The notes beneath the pieces are model-generated. The model saw only the letters and a program-made list of their open reading frames with translations. It searched no databases and was not told where the DNA came from. Positions 47,698-61,040 of a stretch of DNA of 64,000 bases are shown one piece after another. Numbering within the stretch: the stretch's first letter is position 1; each line of letters begins with the position of its first letter. This DNA comes from Ilex aquifolium (Eukaryota; Streptophyta; Magnoliopsida; Aquifoliales; Aquifoliaceae): contig OX637406.1 of assembly GCA_951799425.1 (NCBI GenBank), positions 25,166,390 to 25,230,389 on the forward strand, in the 5' to 3' direction. The position numbers and the translations under genes are program-made.

Positions 47698-49819
47698 TGT
47701 AACACCCCAAATACCACCCTGGACGGCATTACATTCTAAAACATTCACATCATGAGAGCACTAAATATATATCCATCAAATAAGAAACATTCTTAATTTT
47801 AACAAAATTTGGGCAGAGTCTCCTTTGTACAGGAAGCTCCACCCAAAAATCACAACCTGTGCAATTCTATTAACTTGACCACACAGGGTCCATTTAACCA
47901 TCCAATAACAATAGAATTTCTATTTACCATCTATAATATCCTTAACATTATCACAAAAGAATAGGCCAGATATGGCAATTACATTCCCCAAAAGAATTAC
48001 ATGAATATATCGCAGCGGAGTTTCAAAAGAATCTAGACTTTACATTGTTCAGAAATAAATCTCCTAGTCTAGAACAAAATAAGCTATATCTCTAGATGTC
48101 CCATTCGGGATCTAGGTACCCCTCCAAGGAAGCTTCCCCAAGGCCCGGCTCATTCACACCGAGCTCCTCCTCTAAAGCCAAATCTGAAAAATATTAATTG
48201 TAGGGGATGAGCACGAAGCTCTGTAGCAAAATCTTCCCAAACTCAAACAAGGTTTAGAAAAGCATATAAAACGGTTGGTCTCATTTTCACAAATAGCATA
48301 TATACCATTTTGAAGGAAAAGCAGGATATTTTAAATAGATCTCAAGTTTAAATGTTCGCAATAATTTAAATGAACCGTAAAACTCAGTCACAATTATCAC
48401 CATAACCATTTCCAACAGGTCCTTGTGGATTCCCATACCTCCACAAGCACTTGTTGGAAACCATTCCGTAACAATACTAATAATATCATGTTCTCATGTA
48501 TATTGATTGCTTCCCATGAATCTACCCAACGACTTATACCTAGTTCACCAATCACCATCACAATCACAAGTACATTAGGAAGAGGCGTCTACCATCCCAA
48601 TGGCAGTGACGAGTCCCTTCCCAGGAAAAGTATACCACCCCTCGTTCGAACTCCAGTGAACAATAGTGGTGCTTATTACCAAATAACCACCCACTACAAG
48701 TGTTAGGCAACCATCTCACCCCCACCGGGATAGACTAACCTCTAACACTCTACGGCAATGCTCGAAGGCAATCTAAGTCCATCACAACAATCATACAAGA
48801 GAGATCATTACAAACATTTCTCAATTCACAAGAAATCCCCAAATTTCACTATTTGTACCATAGCATAATTGAAGAAAAAGAGCAAGAGATCACCATAAAC
48901 ATCATTTGGTTGTACAATATCAAGCACTAAGGTTTTGATGGTGAGAACAAAGGAAACGTAAAGAAGAAAGATTCATTTTTCTTAAAACTAGGGTTTGAGA
49001 GTGCAAAAGATAGCTTTAATAGTTACCCAACTACCAAAATGTTTAAAACAAAGAAATGAATGCAAGAAGACAAGAAATCAAGTATTTAATAGCAAGTACA
49101 TAGGATTTTAAACCAAAAGAATACATATAATTTAGCCCTAGCCTCAATGTAAGAACATAGGAAGAAATCCCCTACCTTAATGTTCTTGGAAAAATTAGGG
49201 CTTTGATCTTGAATCAACTCTTCAATCTCTTGTTTTCTCTTGATCTTGTGTTTCTCTCTTTCTCTCTTCCTCTCTTATGTTTTCTAGGGTTTGGAGTGGT
49301 GTAATGAAGGCGAAGGAGGTGACAAAATGTATTTATAGTGGAGGAAAAATCGGCTTGTTCGCGACTTAAAATAAACAGTCTGGTTTCGGTAGTACCGGTA
49401 CTCGGTACCGGTACCATTCAGTACCGGTACAAGAAACCTTCTGGAATCGGGGTACCGGTACTCAGTACAGGTACCATTCAGTACCGGTACCCAGTACCGA
49501 TACCATTTACCCAGTTTTGCCTATTCTTTTGTTTTCCATTTCCAATCCATTCCAAAACTAACCACATCCATCACAAACCTCTCCAACACATATTTATACA
49601 CCAAACCTATCTAATACAAGTTATAGGACCTAACATTTTATATTTTCACTCACTAAAACTAAATTTCAACTATGATTTTCATTAACATTTTAAATCTTTA
49701 CTTTTCAAATTTACAAAGTTCAAACACACTTCAATACCCCTATCCACATCTTTACAACCATTATTTGCTATATCTATATATCTATATGCATATATAAAAG
49801 AAAATGCGGGGTGTTACAA
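47698..49819 (-). repeat. 3' LTR of chromovirus Z
   Basis: 2122 bp, nearly identical to 54578-56684. Confidence 0.95.
49330..49502 (-). promoter_or_regulatory. 3' LTR promoter copy of Z: TATA plus GTACCGGTAC array
   Basis: TATAAATA (49330-49337, - strand). Perfect or near-perfect GTACCGGTAC palindromes lie at about 49392-49502, with spacer ATTCA between some. Confidence 0.6.
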
Positions 49820-49820
49820 T

Positions 49821-49834
49821 CCACCCCCCTTAAA
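49821..49834 (-). other. Polypurine tract of Z
   Basis: TAAGGGGGGTGGAT on the - strand, directly before the 3' LTR. It primes plus-strand synthesis in the family. Confidence 0.8.
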
Positions 49835-49929
49835 GAAAGTTTCGTCCTCTAAACTTACCTCAAGTAGCGAACAAATATGGATACTTCTCCCGCATTTCTT
49901 GCTCCGGTTCCCAAGTAGCTTCTTCCACT

Positions 49930-52900
49930 CCATGGTGTTACCACAAAACCTTCACTAGTCGGATGACTTTGTTACGGAGCACCTTCTCTTTGGCATCGAG
50001 AATCTTCAACGGTTGTTCTTCATAGGTTGCTCCCTCTTGAATTTCAATATCTTCCAAGTCTACGACCGGCGTTGCATCCGATTGACACCTTCTCAACATG
50101 GACACGTCGAACACATCATGTACTCCGGATAGCTGGGCTGGTAGTCGAAGTTGATATGCCGCCTTGCCTATCGCTTTGATTATCTCAAACGGTCCGGTAT
50201 ATCTTGGCGCTAGCTTCCCCTTCTTGCCGAATCGAAACACGCCCTTCTTGGGTGACACCTTGAGAAATACGTAGTCTCCCAACTTGAATTCTAAGGGTCT
50301 TCGTCTGTGGTCCGCATAGCTCTTCTGTCTACTTTGCGCCGTCCGTAGCCTCTCTCGGATGAGTTGAATCTTCTCCGTAGTTTCTCGAACAATGTCTGGT
50401 CCCAACAAACTACTCTCACCGGCTTCTAACCAACACGTCGGTGATCGGCATGGTCTTCCATACAATGCTTCATACGGTGCCATCCCAATACTTTCCTGAT
50501 AGCTGTTGTTGTAAGCAAACTCCACCAACGGTAAGTGGTCGCTCCAACTCCCCTTGAAGTCCAACGCACAAGTGCGTAACATATCCTCCACAATCTGGAT
50601 CACCCTTTCGGATTGGCCATCCGTTTGGGGATGAAAAGCCGTACTGAAATGTAACTCCGTCCCCATCGCTTGTTGTAGACTCTGCCAGAATCTCGCCACA
50701 AACCTAGAGTCACGATCCGACACGATCAAGAAGCGGAACGCCGTGTAATCTCACTATCTCACGGATATACAGCTGGCTCAAGGTCTCGAATGTATCTGTG
50801 GTCTTCATACCCAAAAAGTGAGCGGACTTGGTGAGTCTATCCATAATGACCCACACTGCATTATGCCCACGCGACGTCCGTGGTAAACCCGACACGAAGT
50901 CCATGGTGATGTGATCCCACTTCCACTCTGGAATAGGCAAAGACTGTAGGACTCCTCCTGGCCTTTGATGCTCAATCTTCACTTGCTGGCACACCGCACA
51001 TTTTGCCACATACTTGGCCACATCTCGCTTCATTCCCCTCCACCAGTATTGACGTTTCATGTCCCTATACATCTTTGTGCTACCGGGGTGGATAGCAAAC
51101 TTGGAGCGATGACACTCTCCAAGTATTTCCTCCTTTAGGGACGAATCATTGGGAACACATAGCTTATCCCCATATCTCAACTCTCCATTTTTCCAAGACC
51201 ATCCTTCCATCACTTCTCCATTCTCCAATCGGGCTCTAATCAAATCGAGTTCCGAATCCAGGCATTGCAACTCCACCACTCGTTGCAGAAGCGTCGGTTG
51301 AGCTATAAGGTTGAATATATAGGGTTGATACTCCAGTCCATCGACCCATAGATCGTACTCCTCCAATGCATCAATCATTTTCCACCTATTTACCGCAAGA
51401 GAATTGATTTCACTCCGAGACTTCCTGCTAAGAGCGTCGGCAACTACATTGGCCTTCCCCGAATGGTAGTTGAGCGTGAACTCATAATCTTCCAAGTACT
51501 CAATCCACCTTCTCTGCCGGAGATTCAAGTCTTTCTGTGTGAAGATATACTTGAGGCTTTTATGGTCCGAGAACACTTGAAATTTCTCCCCGTATAAATA
51601 ACATCTCCACAACTTAAGAGCAAACACCACAGCGGCAAGCTCTAAGTCATGGGTGGGATAATTCTGCTCATGAACCTTGAGTTGCCTCGAGCCATAAGCG
51701 ACCACCTTCCCTCCTTGCATCAACACACATCCCAAGCCTCGTAGCGAAGCATCGGTGTACACATCGTATCCTTCCCCACTACTCGGAATAATGAGGACAT
51801 GAGCCGTCATCAACTTCTCCTTCAAGGTGCGAAAGGCTAGCTCACACGCTTGAGTCCACATGAATTTTTCTCCCTTCTTTGTAAGGCGAGTCATCGGCAT
51901 CGCAAGCTTGGAGAATCCTTCCACAAACCTACGATAATAGCCGGCTAACCCCAAGAAACTCCGTACTTCTGTCACATTCTTCGGTGGTTCCCATTTCATC
52001 ACGGCCTCAATCTTTGCGGGATCAACCGCTACTCCTTGCTCGGACACAACATGGCCAAGGAACTTCACTTCCTTCATCCAAAACTCACACTTGCTCATCT
52101 TCGCATATAACTTATGTTCTCTCAATGTTTGTAGCACCTTAGAGAGATGACGAGCATGTTTCTCCTGAGTCTGTGAGTAAACCAATATGTCATCAATAAA
52201 CACAATGACAAATTGATCGAGGTAAGGCCGGAAGACTCTGTGCATCAAATCCATGAAGGCTGCGGGGGCATTAGTCAATCCAAACGGCATCACCGTATAC
52301 TCGAAATGACCATACCGGGTACGGAAAACAGTCTTAGGAATATCCTCCTCCTTAATCCGTAGCTGATGATACCCCGTGCGAAGATCAATCTTGGAGTAAT
52401 ACTTTAAACCCTTCAACTGATCAAATAAGTCATCAATTCTCGGCAACGGATACTTATTCTTCACGGTAACCCGATTCAACCTCCGGTAATCCGTGCACAA
52501 CCGGAGAGTCTCATCCGTTTTCTTCACAAAGAGGACCGGGGCTCCCCAGGGTGAAGTGCTTAGACGGATAAACCCAATCGCCAACAAATGATCCAACTGC
52601 TTCCTTAGCTCCTTCAACTCCAAAGGTGCCATCCGGTAGGGAGCAATAGATATGGGTTCGGTTCCCGGATAGAGATCGATCTTGAATTCAATTTCCCTAT
52701 GTGGTGGTAATCCGGGTAATTCCTTGGGAAAAACATCTGAAAACTCCGATACAATGAACTCCACATCCGTGTGGAGTTTATCTCGGTCATCTCCCATCAA
52801 GCTAGCTAAGAAACTCAATTGACTTCCCGCTTTTGCTTTTAAGAATCTACTACCCGTAGTAGGGAATGGATGGAAAGAGTCTCGGTTATTGACAAAACTA

Positions 52901-53255
52901 AAAACGACTCCTCCCGGTAACTGAAATGTAATCCGCTTGCGGAAACAATCCATTACCGCCCGGAAAGCAGACAACAAGTTCATCCCGAAAATCACATCAT
53001 ACCCCTTTATCTCTAAAGCAATCAAATCCACAATCAATTCGTGCTCCCCAATGCGAAGCACGCAATCCTTGCAGACTCGGCTAGAGTCTAACCGTTCTCC
53101 CGTGGGCAAGCTAATATTCATAACATGCTCTAACTTCACGAAACTCAATCCCAAATCAAGTGCGTATGTCGTGCGTACAAATGAGTGTGTTGCACCGGGG
53201 TCAAATAATATGCGGGCCCAAGAATTATAAATAAGGGCGATACCTTCCATAACGG
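49930..53255 (-). pseudogene. pol region of chromovirus Z
   Basis: Order: aspartic protease ([11 protein letters not shown], near the start); RT ([35 protein letters not shown]); RNase H ([25 protein letters not shown]); integrase with HHCC zinc finger ([10 protein letters not shown]) and core ([21 protein letters not shown]-type, FHPQTDGQSERV). The tail has LGDYVFLKVSP, GPFEI and EKVLRNKVIRLVKVLW, the start of a chromodomain-like block. RT before integrase is diagnostic of Ty3/gypsy. It is nearly complete but not intact. Confidence 0.9.
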
Positions 53256-53277
53256 CATTGGAGGCATCTTCCTCCGC

Positions 53278-54399
53278 TTAGGTCAAAGCAAATACTCTCC
53301 CCTGAGTGGCGCCGCCTTGGGCTAAAGCTCCTATGGGTCTCTGCTGCTGTGGTCTCTGTGGAGGTTGTCTCGGTAGTGGGGGCTGGGTTGCTTGCCCTTG
53401 TCCTGCCGCTTGATTGGTCCGTGGTGGAAAGGATGGACAGTTATGTCTGAAGTGCCCGACACCTCCACAGGCAAAGCATTGGCGTGGGTCAGTGCCTGTA
53501 CGAGTCTGAGCAGCTCCATCCCCTCGGGCTGTCAAGAGTCTCTGTCCTCCTGCCTGGTCAGGACGACGGTACGGTGCCGCTCTCTGCACCCCACTGCTGC
53601 TAGCACCAGTCCATATAGGACCTCCTCTCGCAAAGCTCTGTCTCCTCAAATTATCCTCTGTGTCTCTCTCCACTAGTGCTGTTCTATCCACAAGATCTCC
53701 ATATTCCCGGATCTTGTGTGCCACAAGCTTCTCCCTGATGGCAGGCCTCAATCCCTGCTCAAAGCGTTTGGCCCTCATGGCCTCAGTGGATATGAACTCG
53801 GTGGCATAGCGGGATAGCTCGTCAAACCTCCTCTCGTATTCAGCCACCGTCATGCTACCCTGCCGTAGAGCCAGAAAGTCTGTCTTCATCCGGTCCCTAA
53901 CTGATTCCGGAAAATACTTGTATTGGAAGACTTGGTCGAATTCCTCCCAAGTAAGTGCCTCGGTGTTCCTCCTTCTTTTCACGGAGTCCCACCAATGGTC
54001 GGCCTCCCCCTCGAGCAAATAGGTAGCCAAGCCAACCCTCAAGTCTTCGGCAACCCCCATGCCGTCACAAATCTTCTTTATCCGACGGATCCATTTATCC
54101 GCATCCAAAGGATTGGGGCTCCCTTGGAAAGTAGGCGGGTGTTGCCTCAGAAATTCCCGAAGGGTTACCATCCTCCGGTTATCATCCCCATTGCCCGATA
54201 CTTGGGCTAATGGATGAGCTCCCCCGTTGTGGTTGTGGTTGTTGTTGTTTCCATTCTGGTTTTGCACCAGAGTGGTGAGCTCCCTCAAGCATTGATATAT
54301 GCCTTGCATGGCATCGGGAGGTGGTGGTGGTGGTGGATTTGCTTGACCTCCATGACCACGCCCACGTCCTCGCCCTCGTAGCCCGTCCATCTTGCACAT
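53278..54399 (-). pseudogene. gag of chromovirus Z
   Basis: The reading frame, about 370 aa, looks whole. It has a low-complexity start (GRGRGRGHGG, NPPPPPPP), a retrotransposon gag domain (HPPTFQGSPNPLDADKWIRR.. to GLRPAIREKLV, about residues 95-245) and one CCHC zinc knuckle (CFACGGVGHFRHNC). In the family it forms the particle core and binds RNA. Whether it is expressed is unknown. Confidence 0.9.
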
Positions 54400-54562
54400 C
54401 TATTCACAATTCAGTTTCATTGATGTACAAGACATTCTAAGTATAGATTTAGTCTAAAGCATAAAGTTTATATCAAACTAGACCACAATTTCCTTCACCC
54501 TAATCCTATATCTCTAATGGTGATCCATAACCTACAGCTCCCATGTAAGACATAAAGCCTAG

Positions 54563-54574
54563 GCTCTGATACCA
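54563..54574 (-). other. Primer binding site of Z
   Basis: TGGTATCAGAGC on the - strand, three bases from the 5' LTR, complementary to initiator tRNA-Met. Confidence 0.92.
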
Positions 54575-54577
54575 TTC

Positions 54578-56684
54578 TGTAACACCCCAAATACCACCCT
54601 GGACGACATTACATTCTAAAACATTCTCATCATGAGATCACTAAATATATATCCATCAAATAAGAAACATTCTTAATTTTAACAAAATTTGGGCAGAGTC
54701 TCCTTTGTACAGGAAGCTCCACCCAAAAATCACAACCTGTGCAATTCTATTAACTTGACCACACAGGGTCCATTTAACCATCCAATAACAATAGAATTTC
54801 TATTTACCATCTATAATATCCTTAACATTATCACAAAAGAATAGGCCAGATATGGCAATTACATTCCCCAAAAGAATTACATGAATATATCGCAGCGGAG
54901 TTTCAAAAGAATCTAGACTTTACATTGTTCAGAAATAAATCTCCTAGTCTAGAACAAAATAAGCTATATCTCTAGATGTCCCATTCGGGATCTAGGTAAC
55001 CCTCCAAGGAAGCTTCCCCAAGGCCCGGCTCATTCACACCGAGCTCCTCCTCTAAAGCAAATCTGAAAAATATTAATTGTAGGGGATGAGCACGAAGCTC
55101 TGTAGCAAAATCTTCCCAAACTCAAACAAGGTTTAGAAAAGCATATAAAACGGTTGGTCTCATTTTCACAAATAGCATATATACCATTTTGAAGGAAAAG
55201 CAGGATATTTTAAATAGATCTCAAGTTTAAATGTTCGCAATAATTTAAATGAACCGTAAAGCTCAGTCACAATTATCACCATAACCATTTCCAACAGGTC
55301 CTTGTGGATTCTCATACCTCCACAAGCACTTGTTGGAAACCATTCCGTAACAATACTAATAATCTCATGTTCTCATGTATATTGATTGTTTCCCATGAAT
55401 CTACCCAACGACTTATACCTAGTTCACCAATCACCATCACAATCACAAGTACTTTAGGAAGAGGCGTCTACCATCCCAATGGCAGTGACGAGTCCCTTCC
55501 CAGGAAAAGTATACCACCCCTCGTTCGAACTCCAGTGAACAATAGTGGTGCTTATTACCAAATAACCACCCACTACAAGTGTTAGGCAACCATCTCACCC
55601 CCACCGGGATAGACTAACCTCTAACACTCTACGGCAATGCTCGAAGGCAATCCAAGTCCATCACAACAATCATACAAGAGAGATCATTACAAACATTTCT
55701 CAATTCACAAGAAATCCCCAAATTTCACTATTTGTACCATAGCATAATTGAAGAAAAAGAGCAAGAGATCACCATAAACATCATTTGGTTGTACAATATC
55801 AAGCACTAAGGTTTTGATGGTGAGAACAAAGGAAACGTAAAGAAGAAAGATTCATTTTTCTTAAAACTAGGGTTTGAGAGTGCAAAAGATAGCTTTAATA
55901 GTTACCCAACTACCAAAATGTTTAAAACAAAGAAATGAATGCAAGAAGACAAGAAATCAAGTATTTAATAGCAAGTACATAGGATTTTAAACCAAAAGAA
56001 TACATATAATTTAGCCCTAGCCTCAATGTAAGAACATAGGAAGAAATCCCCTACCTTAATGTTCTTGGAAAAATTAGGGCTTTGATCTTGAATCAACTCT
56101 TCAATCTCTTGTTTTCTCTTGATCTTGTGTTTCTCTCTTTCTCTCTTCCTCTCTTATGTTTTCTAGGGTTTGGAGTGGTGTAATGAAGGCTAAGGAGGTG
56201 ACAAAATGTATTTATAGTGGAGGAAAAATCGGCTTGTTCGTGACTTAAAATAAACAGTCTGGTTTCGGTAGTACCGGTACTCGGTACCGGTACCATTCAG
56301 TACCGGTACAAGAAACCTTCTGGAATCGGGGTACCGGTACTCAGTACAGGTACCATTCAGTACCGGTACCATTTACCCAGTTTTGCCTATTCTTTTGTTT
56401 TCCATTTCCAATCCATTTCAAAACTAACCACATCCATCACAAACCTCTCCAACACATATTTATACACCAAACCTATCTAATACAAGTTATAGGACCTAAC
56501 ATTTTATATTTTCACTCACTAAAACTAAATTTCAACTATGATTTTCATTAACATTTTAAATCTTTACTTTTCAAATTTACAAAGTTCAAACACACTTCAA
56601 TACCCCTATCCACATCTTTACAACCATTATTTGCTATATCTATATATCTATATGCATATATAAAAGAAAATGCGGGGTGTTACA
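54578..56684 (-). repeat. 5' LTR of chromovirus Z
   Basis: 2107 bp. It has a TATAAATA box at 56209-56216 and the GTACCGGTAC array at about 56270-56370. It lacks 14 bp of the array present in the other LTR. Confidence 0.95.
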
Positions 56685-56689
56685 GTCTT

Positions 56690-59600
56690 CCACAAATGGT
56701 TTCAAATGCTGACCATTGATAGTAAAAGTATTACCATTTGATGGGTTTTCTACTTCCACTACTCCATGTCCAAACACTTGTTTGATAATGAAAGGCCTAG
56801 TCCATCTTGATGTTAGCTTACCAGGAAAAAGGTGGAGTCTTGAATTATATAACAGGACTTTTTGATAAGGTTCAAAAGACTTCCCCACAATATTCTTGTC
56901 ATGAAATTTTTTTATTCTGGACTTAGCAATCTTAGCATTCTCATATGCTTCATTTCTCAATTCTTCTAACTCATTAATCTGATTTTTTCTTGAGAGTCCA
57001 GCCTTGTCTAGGTCAAAGTTTATCATTTTAATGGCCCAGTATGCTTTGTGTTCCAATTCCACAGGTAGGTGACAAGGTTTGCCATAGACTAATCGATAAG
57101 GAAGCATGCCTAAAATTGTTTTAAAAGTAGTGTGATATGCCCAAAGTGCATCAGTTAATCGTAACGACCAATCTTTGCGGTCTAGGTTTACCGTTTTTTC
57201 TAAAATCAGTTTGATCTCTCGATTAGCTAATTCAGCCTATCCACTGGTCTTTGGATGATAAGGGGTTGCAATTTTGTGAAAAATCAAGTACTTTTTCATC
57301 AAATTCCAGAAAGGACGATTGTAAAAATGAGCACCCCCATCACCTTATAATGGATTTAGGAATTCCAAATCTTGACAAGATGTTTTCTTTTAAAAACTTA
57401 ATCATTGTTCAGTGATCATTATTTCTTCATGGAATTGCTTCAACCCATTTGGACACATAATCAACTGCCACTAAAATATATAGATAGCCAAAGGAAGGGG
57501 AAAATTGTCCCATAAAATCGATTCCGCAACAGTAAAAAATTTCAATCACCAGAATTGGATTTAAGGGCATCATGTTTCTTTTAGAAATGCTTCCCAACCT
57601 TTGGCATCTATCACATGTTAGACAAAAGGCATGTACATCCTTAAAAAGTGTGGGCCAATAAATCCACACTGCAAGATTTTCGCAACGATTTTTTTATATG
57701 AAAAATGGCCACCACATGCTTCAGAGTGACAAAATGATATTACCTGTGTGCTCTCATGCTCGGGGATGCAACGCCTTATGATTTGATCCTTACAGTACTT
57801 AAACACGTATGGATCCCCCCAAAAGAAATTACGAACCTCGCTCAAAAATTTCTTCTTATCCATCAATGTAAAGGAAGGAGGAAACGTACCAGTAGCATGG
57901 AAGTTAGCAATATCAGCGTACCATGACATTTCCATGATTGTGAACAGTTGTTCATCCGGGAAATTTTCATTGATTGGTAGTCCATCCTCATGAAATTTAT
58001 ACGTTAACCTAGACAGATGATCTGCCACCACATTCTCAACACCCTTCTTGTCCTTAATGATCAGATCAAACTCTTGGAGTAAGAGTATCCATCTTAAGAG
58101 CCTTGGCTTGGCATCCTTCTTTGTGAGCAAGAATTTTAATGCTGCATGGTTAGTGAATACAATAACAGAAGAACCAACAAGATAAGAACGAAATTTCTCC
58201 GAAGCAAAAACTACTGCAGGAAATTCTTTTTCAGCTATTGAATAATTTATTTGAGAATCATTCAAATTTTTGCTTGCATAGTAAATTACATAGGGTTTCT
58301 TATCCTTTCTTTGTCCTAACACAACTCCTACAACATAATCACTAGCATCACAAATTAATTCAAATGACAGAGTCTAGTCAGGAGGTTGCATTATTGGGGC
58401 AGAAATTAACATACCTTTAAGCTTATCAAAATCTTTCTGGCATTCTTCACTCCACACAAAAGATACGTCCTGACTTAAGAGATGACACATGGGTTTAGAT
58501 ATGGTACTAAAGTCTTTTATGAATCTCCTATAGAACTCTGCATGTCCTAGAAATGATCGGACATCCTTAACATTCTTGGGAGCAGGCAAATTTCTAATTA
58601 GATCTATTTTTACTTTGTCAACTTTTATGCCTTCAGACGACACAATATGACCTAGGACAATGTCTTGTGTTACCATGAAATCCCATTTCTCTCAATTGAG
58701 AACTAGATTGGCTTCCTTACACCTTATCAACACTTTCTCCAGATTTGTCAGACACAAATCAAACGAGTCACCATATACAGAGAAGTCATCCATGAACACT
58801 TCCAAAAATTTCTCAACCATATCACTAAACAAACTCAGAATGCACCTTTGGAATGTTGCAGGAGCGTTACAAAGTCCAAACGACATCCTTTTGAATGCAA
58901 AAGTGCCAAAGGGGCATGTGGATGTTGTTTTCTCATGGTCATTTAGTGCTATCTCGATTTGATTATACCCAGAATACCTATCCAAGAAACAGTAGAATTC
59001 ATGACCTGCAATTCTCTCTAAGACTTGATCAAGAAAGGGCAGAGGGAAATGGTCTTTTCTAGTTACCAAATTGAGTTTTCGATAGTCTATACACATCCGA
59101 CATCCTGTGACGACTCGAGTTGGTACTAGTTTATTGGCATTATTTTTTACCATTGTGACCCAAGACTTCTTGGGCACAACTTGGGTTGGGCTAACCCATT
59201 TGCTATCAGAGATGGGAAAGATTATTCCTGCATCTAATAGCTTAAGCACCTCAGTTCTCACAACTTCCTTCATGTGAGGGTTCAGTCGTCGCTGTATTTG
59301 ACGAGTAGGGTTTTGAATACTCTTCAAGGTATATAGCATGATTGCAGATTAACGGGTTTATACCTTTCAAGTCAGCGATGGTCCACCCAATGGTGCTTTT
59401 ATGGCGTTTAAGAACTTCAATCAGCTTAGACTCTTGCAAGTCCGTTAGCTTAGATGAAATTACCACTGGGTATGACTCGTTCTCCCCTAAGAATACATAT
59501 TTGAGGTCAGATGGGAGCAGTTTTAATTCAGGCTTTGGTGGCTTGACACTTGACGAGAGTGGCTTTGTGCCGCTTGGTGAGATTTCTTCGAATTTGGGTG

Positions 59601-59690
59601 CCCATGTCCGAACAGTGTGAGCAGGGCAATTCTTTGGGTTTTGATCATCATCTATTGTCTCAGATGTGATAGGCTCCAACAGAGACGATT
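56690..59690 (-). pseudogene. Fossil RT, RNase H and integrase region of element Y
   Basis: RT at about 58.7-59.6 kb (CRMCIDYRKLNLVTRKDHFPLP-type start, FCFLDRYSGYNQI-like block, FMDDFSVYG). RNase H is at about 57.9-58.3 kb ([24 protein letters not shown]). Integrase is at about 56.7-57.75 kb ([44 protein letters not shown]). The sequence type matches the Athila/Tat branch. It is broken several times. Confidence 0.85.
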
Positions 59691-59997
59691 CAATAGGGTT
59701 TTCACAAAAATGTGTTGATTAACCCTAACTAGTATGTAAATTAAAATGATTAAGTAATCAACTTTGTAAGATAAAATAATTAAACATTATGAATTAGGGT
59801 TTGTGCGTAAATTAAAGTTTTAAATACTTTATGTTTGAATTTCAGGGTTTAATGCAGAAATACCGGAGAATATGAGGTAATCTTGCAAAGCTTGAAGCAA
59901 CGAAGGGCCAAAGTATAATAGAGACACATGGAAGCTCTAGAACATGACACTTGGAAGCTCCAGAACACAACACATGGACCTCCTGCAAGGCACCACC

Positions 59998-60086
59998 GTC
60001 CGGATGGTGGTAGGGGCGTCCGGACGGCCACCTTGGTGGTTTGTCTTGATCCATCCATCTCATGCTTCCTTATTTGCCTATAAATA
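59998..60086 (+). promoter_or_regulatory. LTR promoter of S2: TCCGGA palindromes and TATA box
   Basis: CGTCCGGA (59998-60005) and the perfect palindrome CGTCCGGACG (60017-60026) lie 50-80 bp upstream of TATAAATA (60079-60086). Confidence 0.5.
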
Positions 60087-60628
60087 GCCATGCCCTCCTT
60101 CATTTCAACAAGGCCGGCCATCCAAGAGCCAAAGGAGAGCTTTAAAGAGAGAAAGAAAGAAAGAGAGAAAGAAAGAAAGAAAGAAAAAGAGAGTCAAAGC
60201 CGGTCTGTTCTACACCGATACTCTATATTTCTACATTTCTGTTTAGTCTTTCTATTCGGATAGTTGAACTACCGCCACTTTGTTGTTTTGATTAATAATA
60301 AAAGTGGTTGTGTTTCAAGTGTTCCTTGTGAAAGAAGTTTTACAGTTTGTGTTTTCATTTCAGTTGTAATGACGAATACCCGCACTCCTTGCTTGTCAGT
60401 AGCAATGGGGTGTGAGTAGTCGGTTATACCCTTCGGTGAAGGGTGAACATATGTCTATTATCGGTTAGATTATGGAAATGTTGATGTTTTATTCATATAT
60501 TTATCTATATATGTACTATACGCTTCATGCATGATACAGTGATGTACGTAGTTTCGGTGCTGTGCCTGGAATTATGTCATCGGTGCATCATCAAGCTGCC
60601 AGTTAAACAACCACGGTATTCCTACCGG

Positions 60629-61040
60629 TATGGCTTGTCCTCCACCGGAACGCTGAGGATGTTCTACTGATGCATGGTACAAAACCTAAATGATCCTCAT
60701 GAATGGCTTGTCCTTCTGGGTTATTAGGGTTGTTTAATTACTATATATAACTATATTGCCAGTCTAACAACCACAGTGTTCCTACTGGTATGGCTTGTCC
60801 TCCACTGGAATGCTGAGGATGTTTAACTGGTATATATATATATCACAGATGACCTATTGGGTAATTCAATTATTTCTCATGACTGGCTTGTCCTTTTGGT
60901 TCACTCGAATTAGTCAATTGGCATATCTATAACTAGCTAACCTAAGAAGTTGTTGTGTTATGGTTTATTATATATGCACTTACTATCATGAGACAATTGA
61001 ATAATTCAAGTATTCCTCATGAATGGCTTGTCCTCCTAGT
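60629..61040. repeat. Degenerate tandem repeats in solo LTR S2
   Basis: TGGCTTGTCCT occurs five times (about 60631, 60704, 60790, 60883 and 61024), alternating between longer copies with CCACYGGAAYGCTGAGGATGTT and shorter copies preceded by CTCATGAATGG. Confidence 0.8.

Larger units (their letters stand above)
47698..56684 (-). mobile_element. Young Ty3/gypsy chromovirus Z (Tekay/Del-like), nested in Y
   Basis: Two LTRs (47698-49819 and 54578-56684) run TGTAACACCCC..GGGGTGTTACA and are flanked by a perfect 5-bp target duplication GTCTT (47693-47697 and 56685-56689). The LTRs differ by about 13 substitutions plus a 14-bp and a 1-bp indel by eye (about 0.6%), implying insertion within roughly the last few hundred thousand years at usual plant rates. 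The primer site, polypurine tract, gag and pol are all present. It looks nearly whole, with about two breaks in the coding part. The tail after integrase suggests a chromodomain. Confidence 0.95.
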
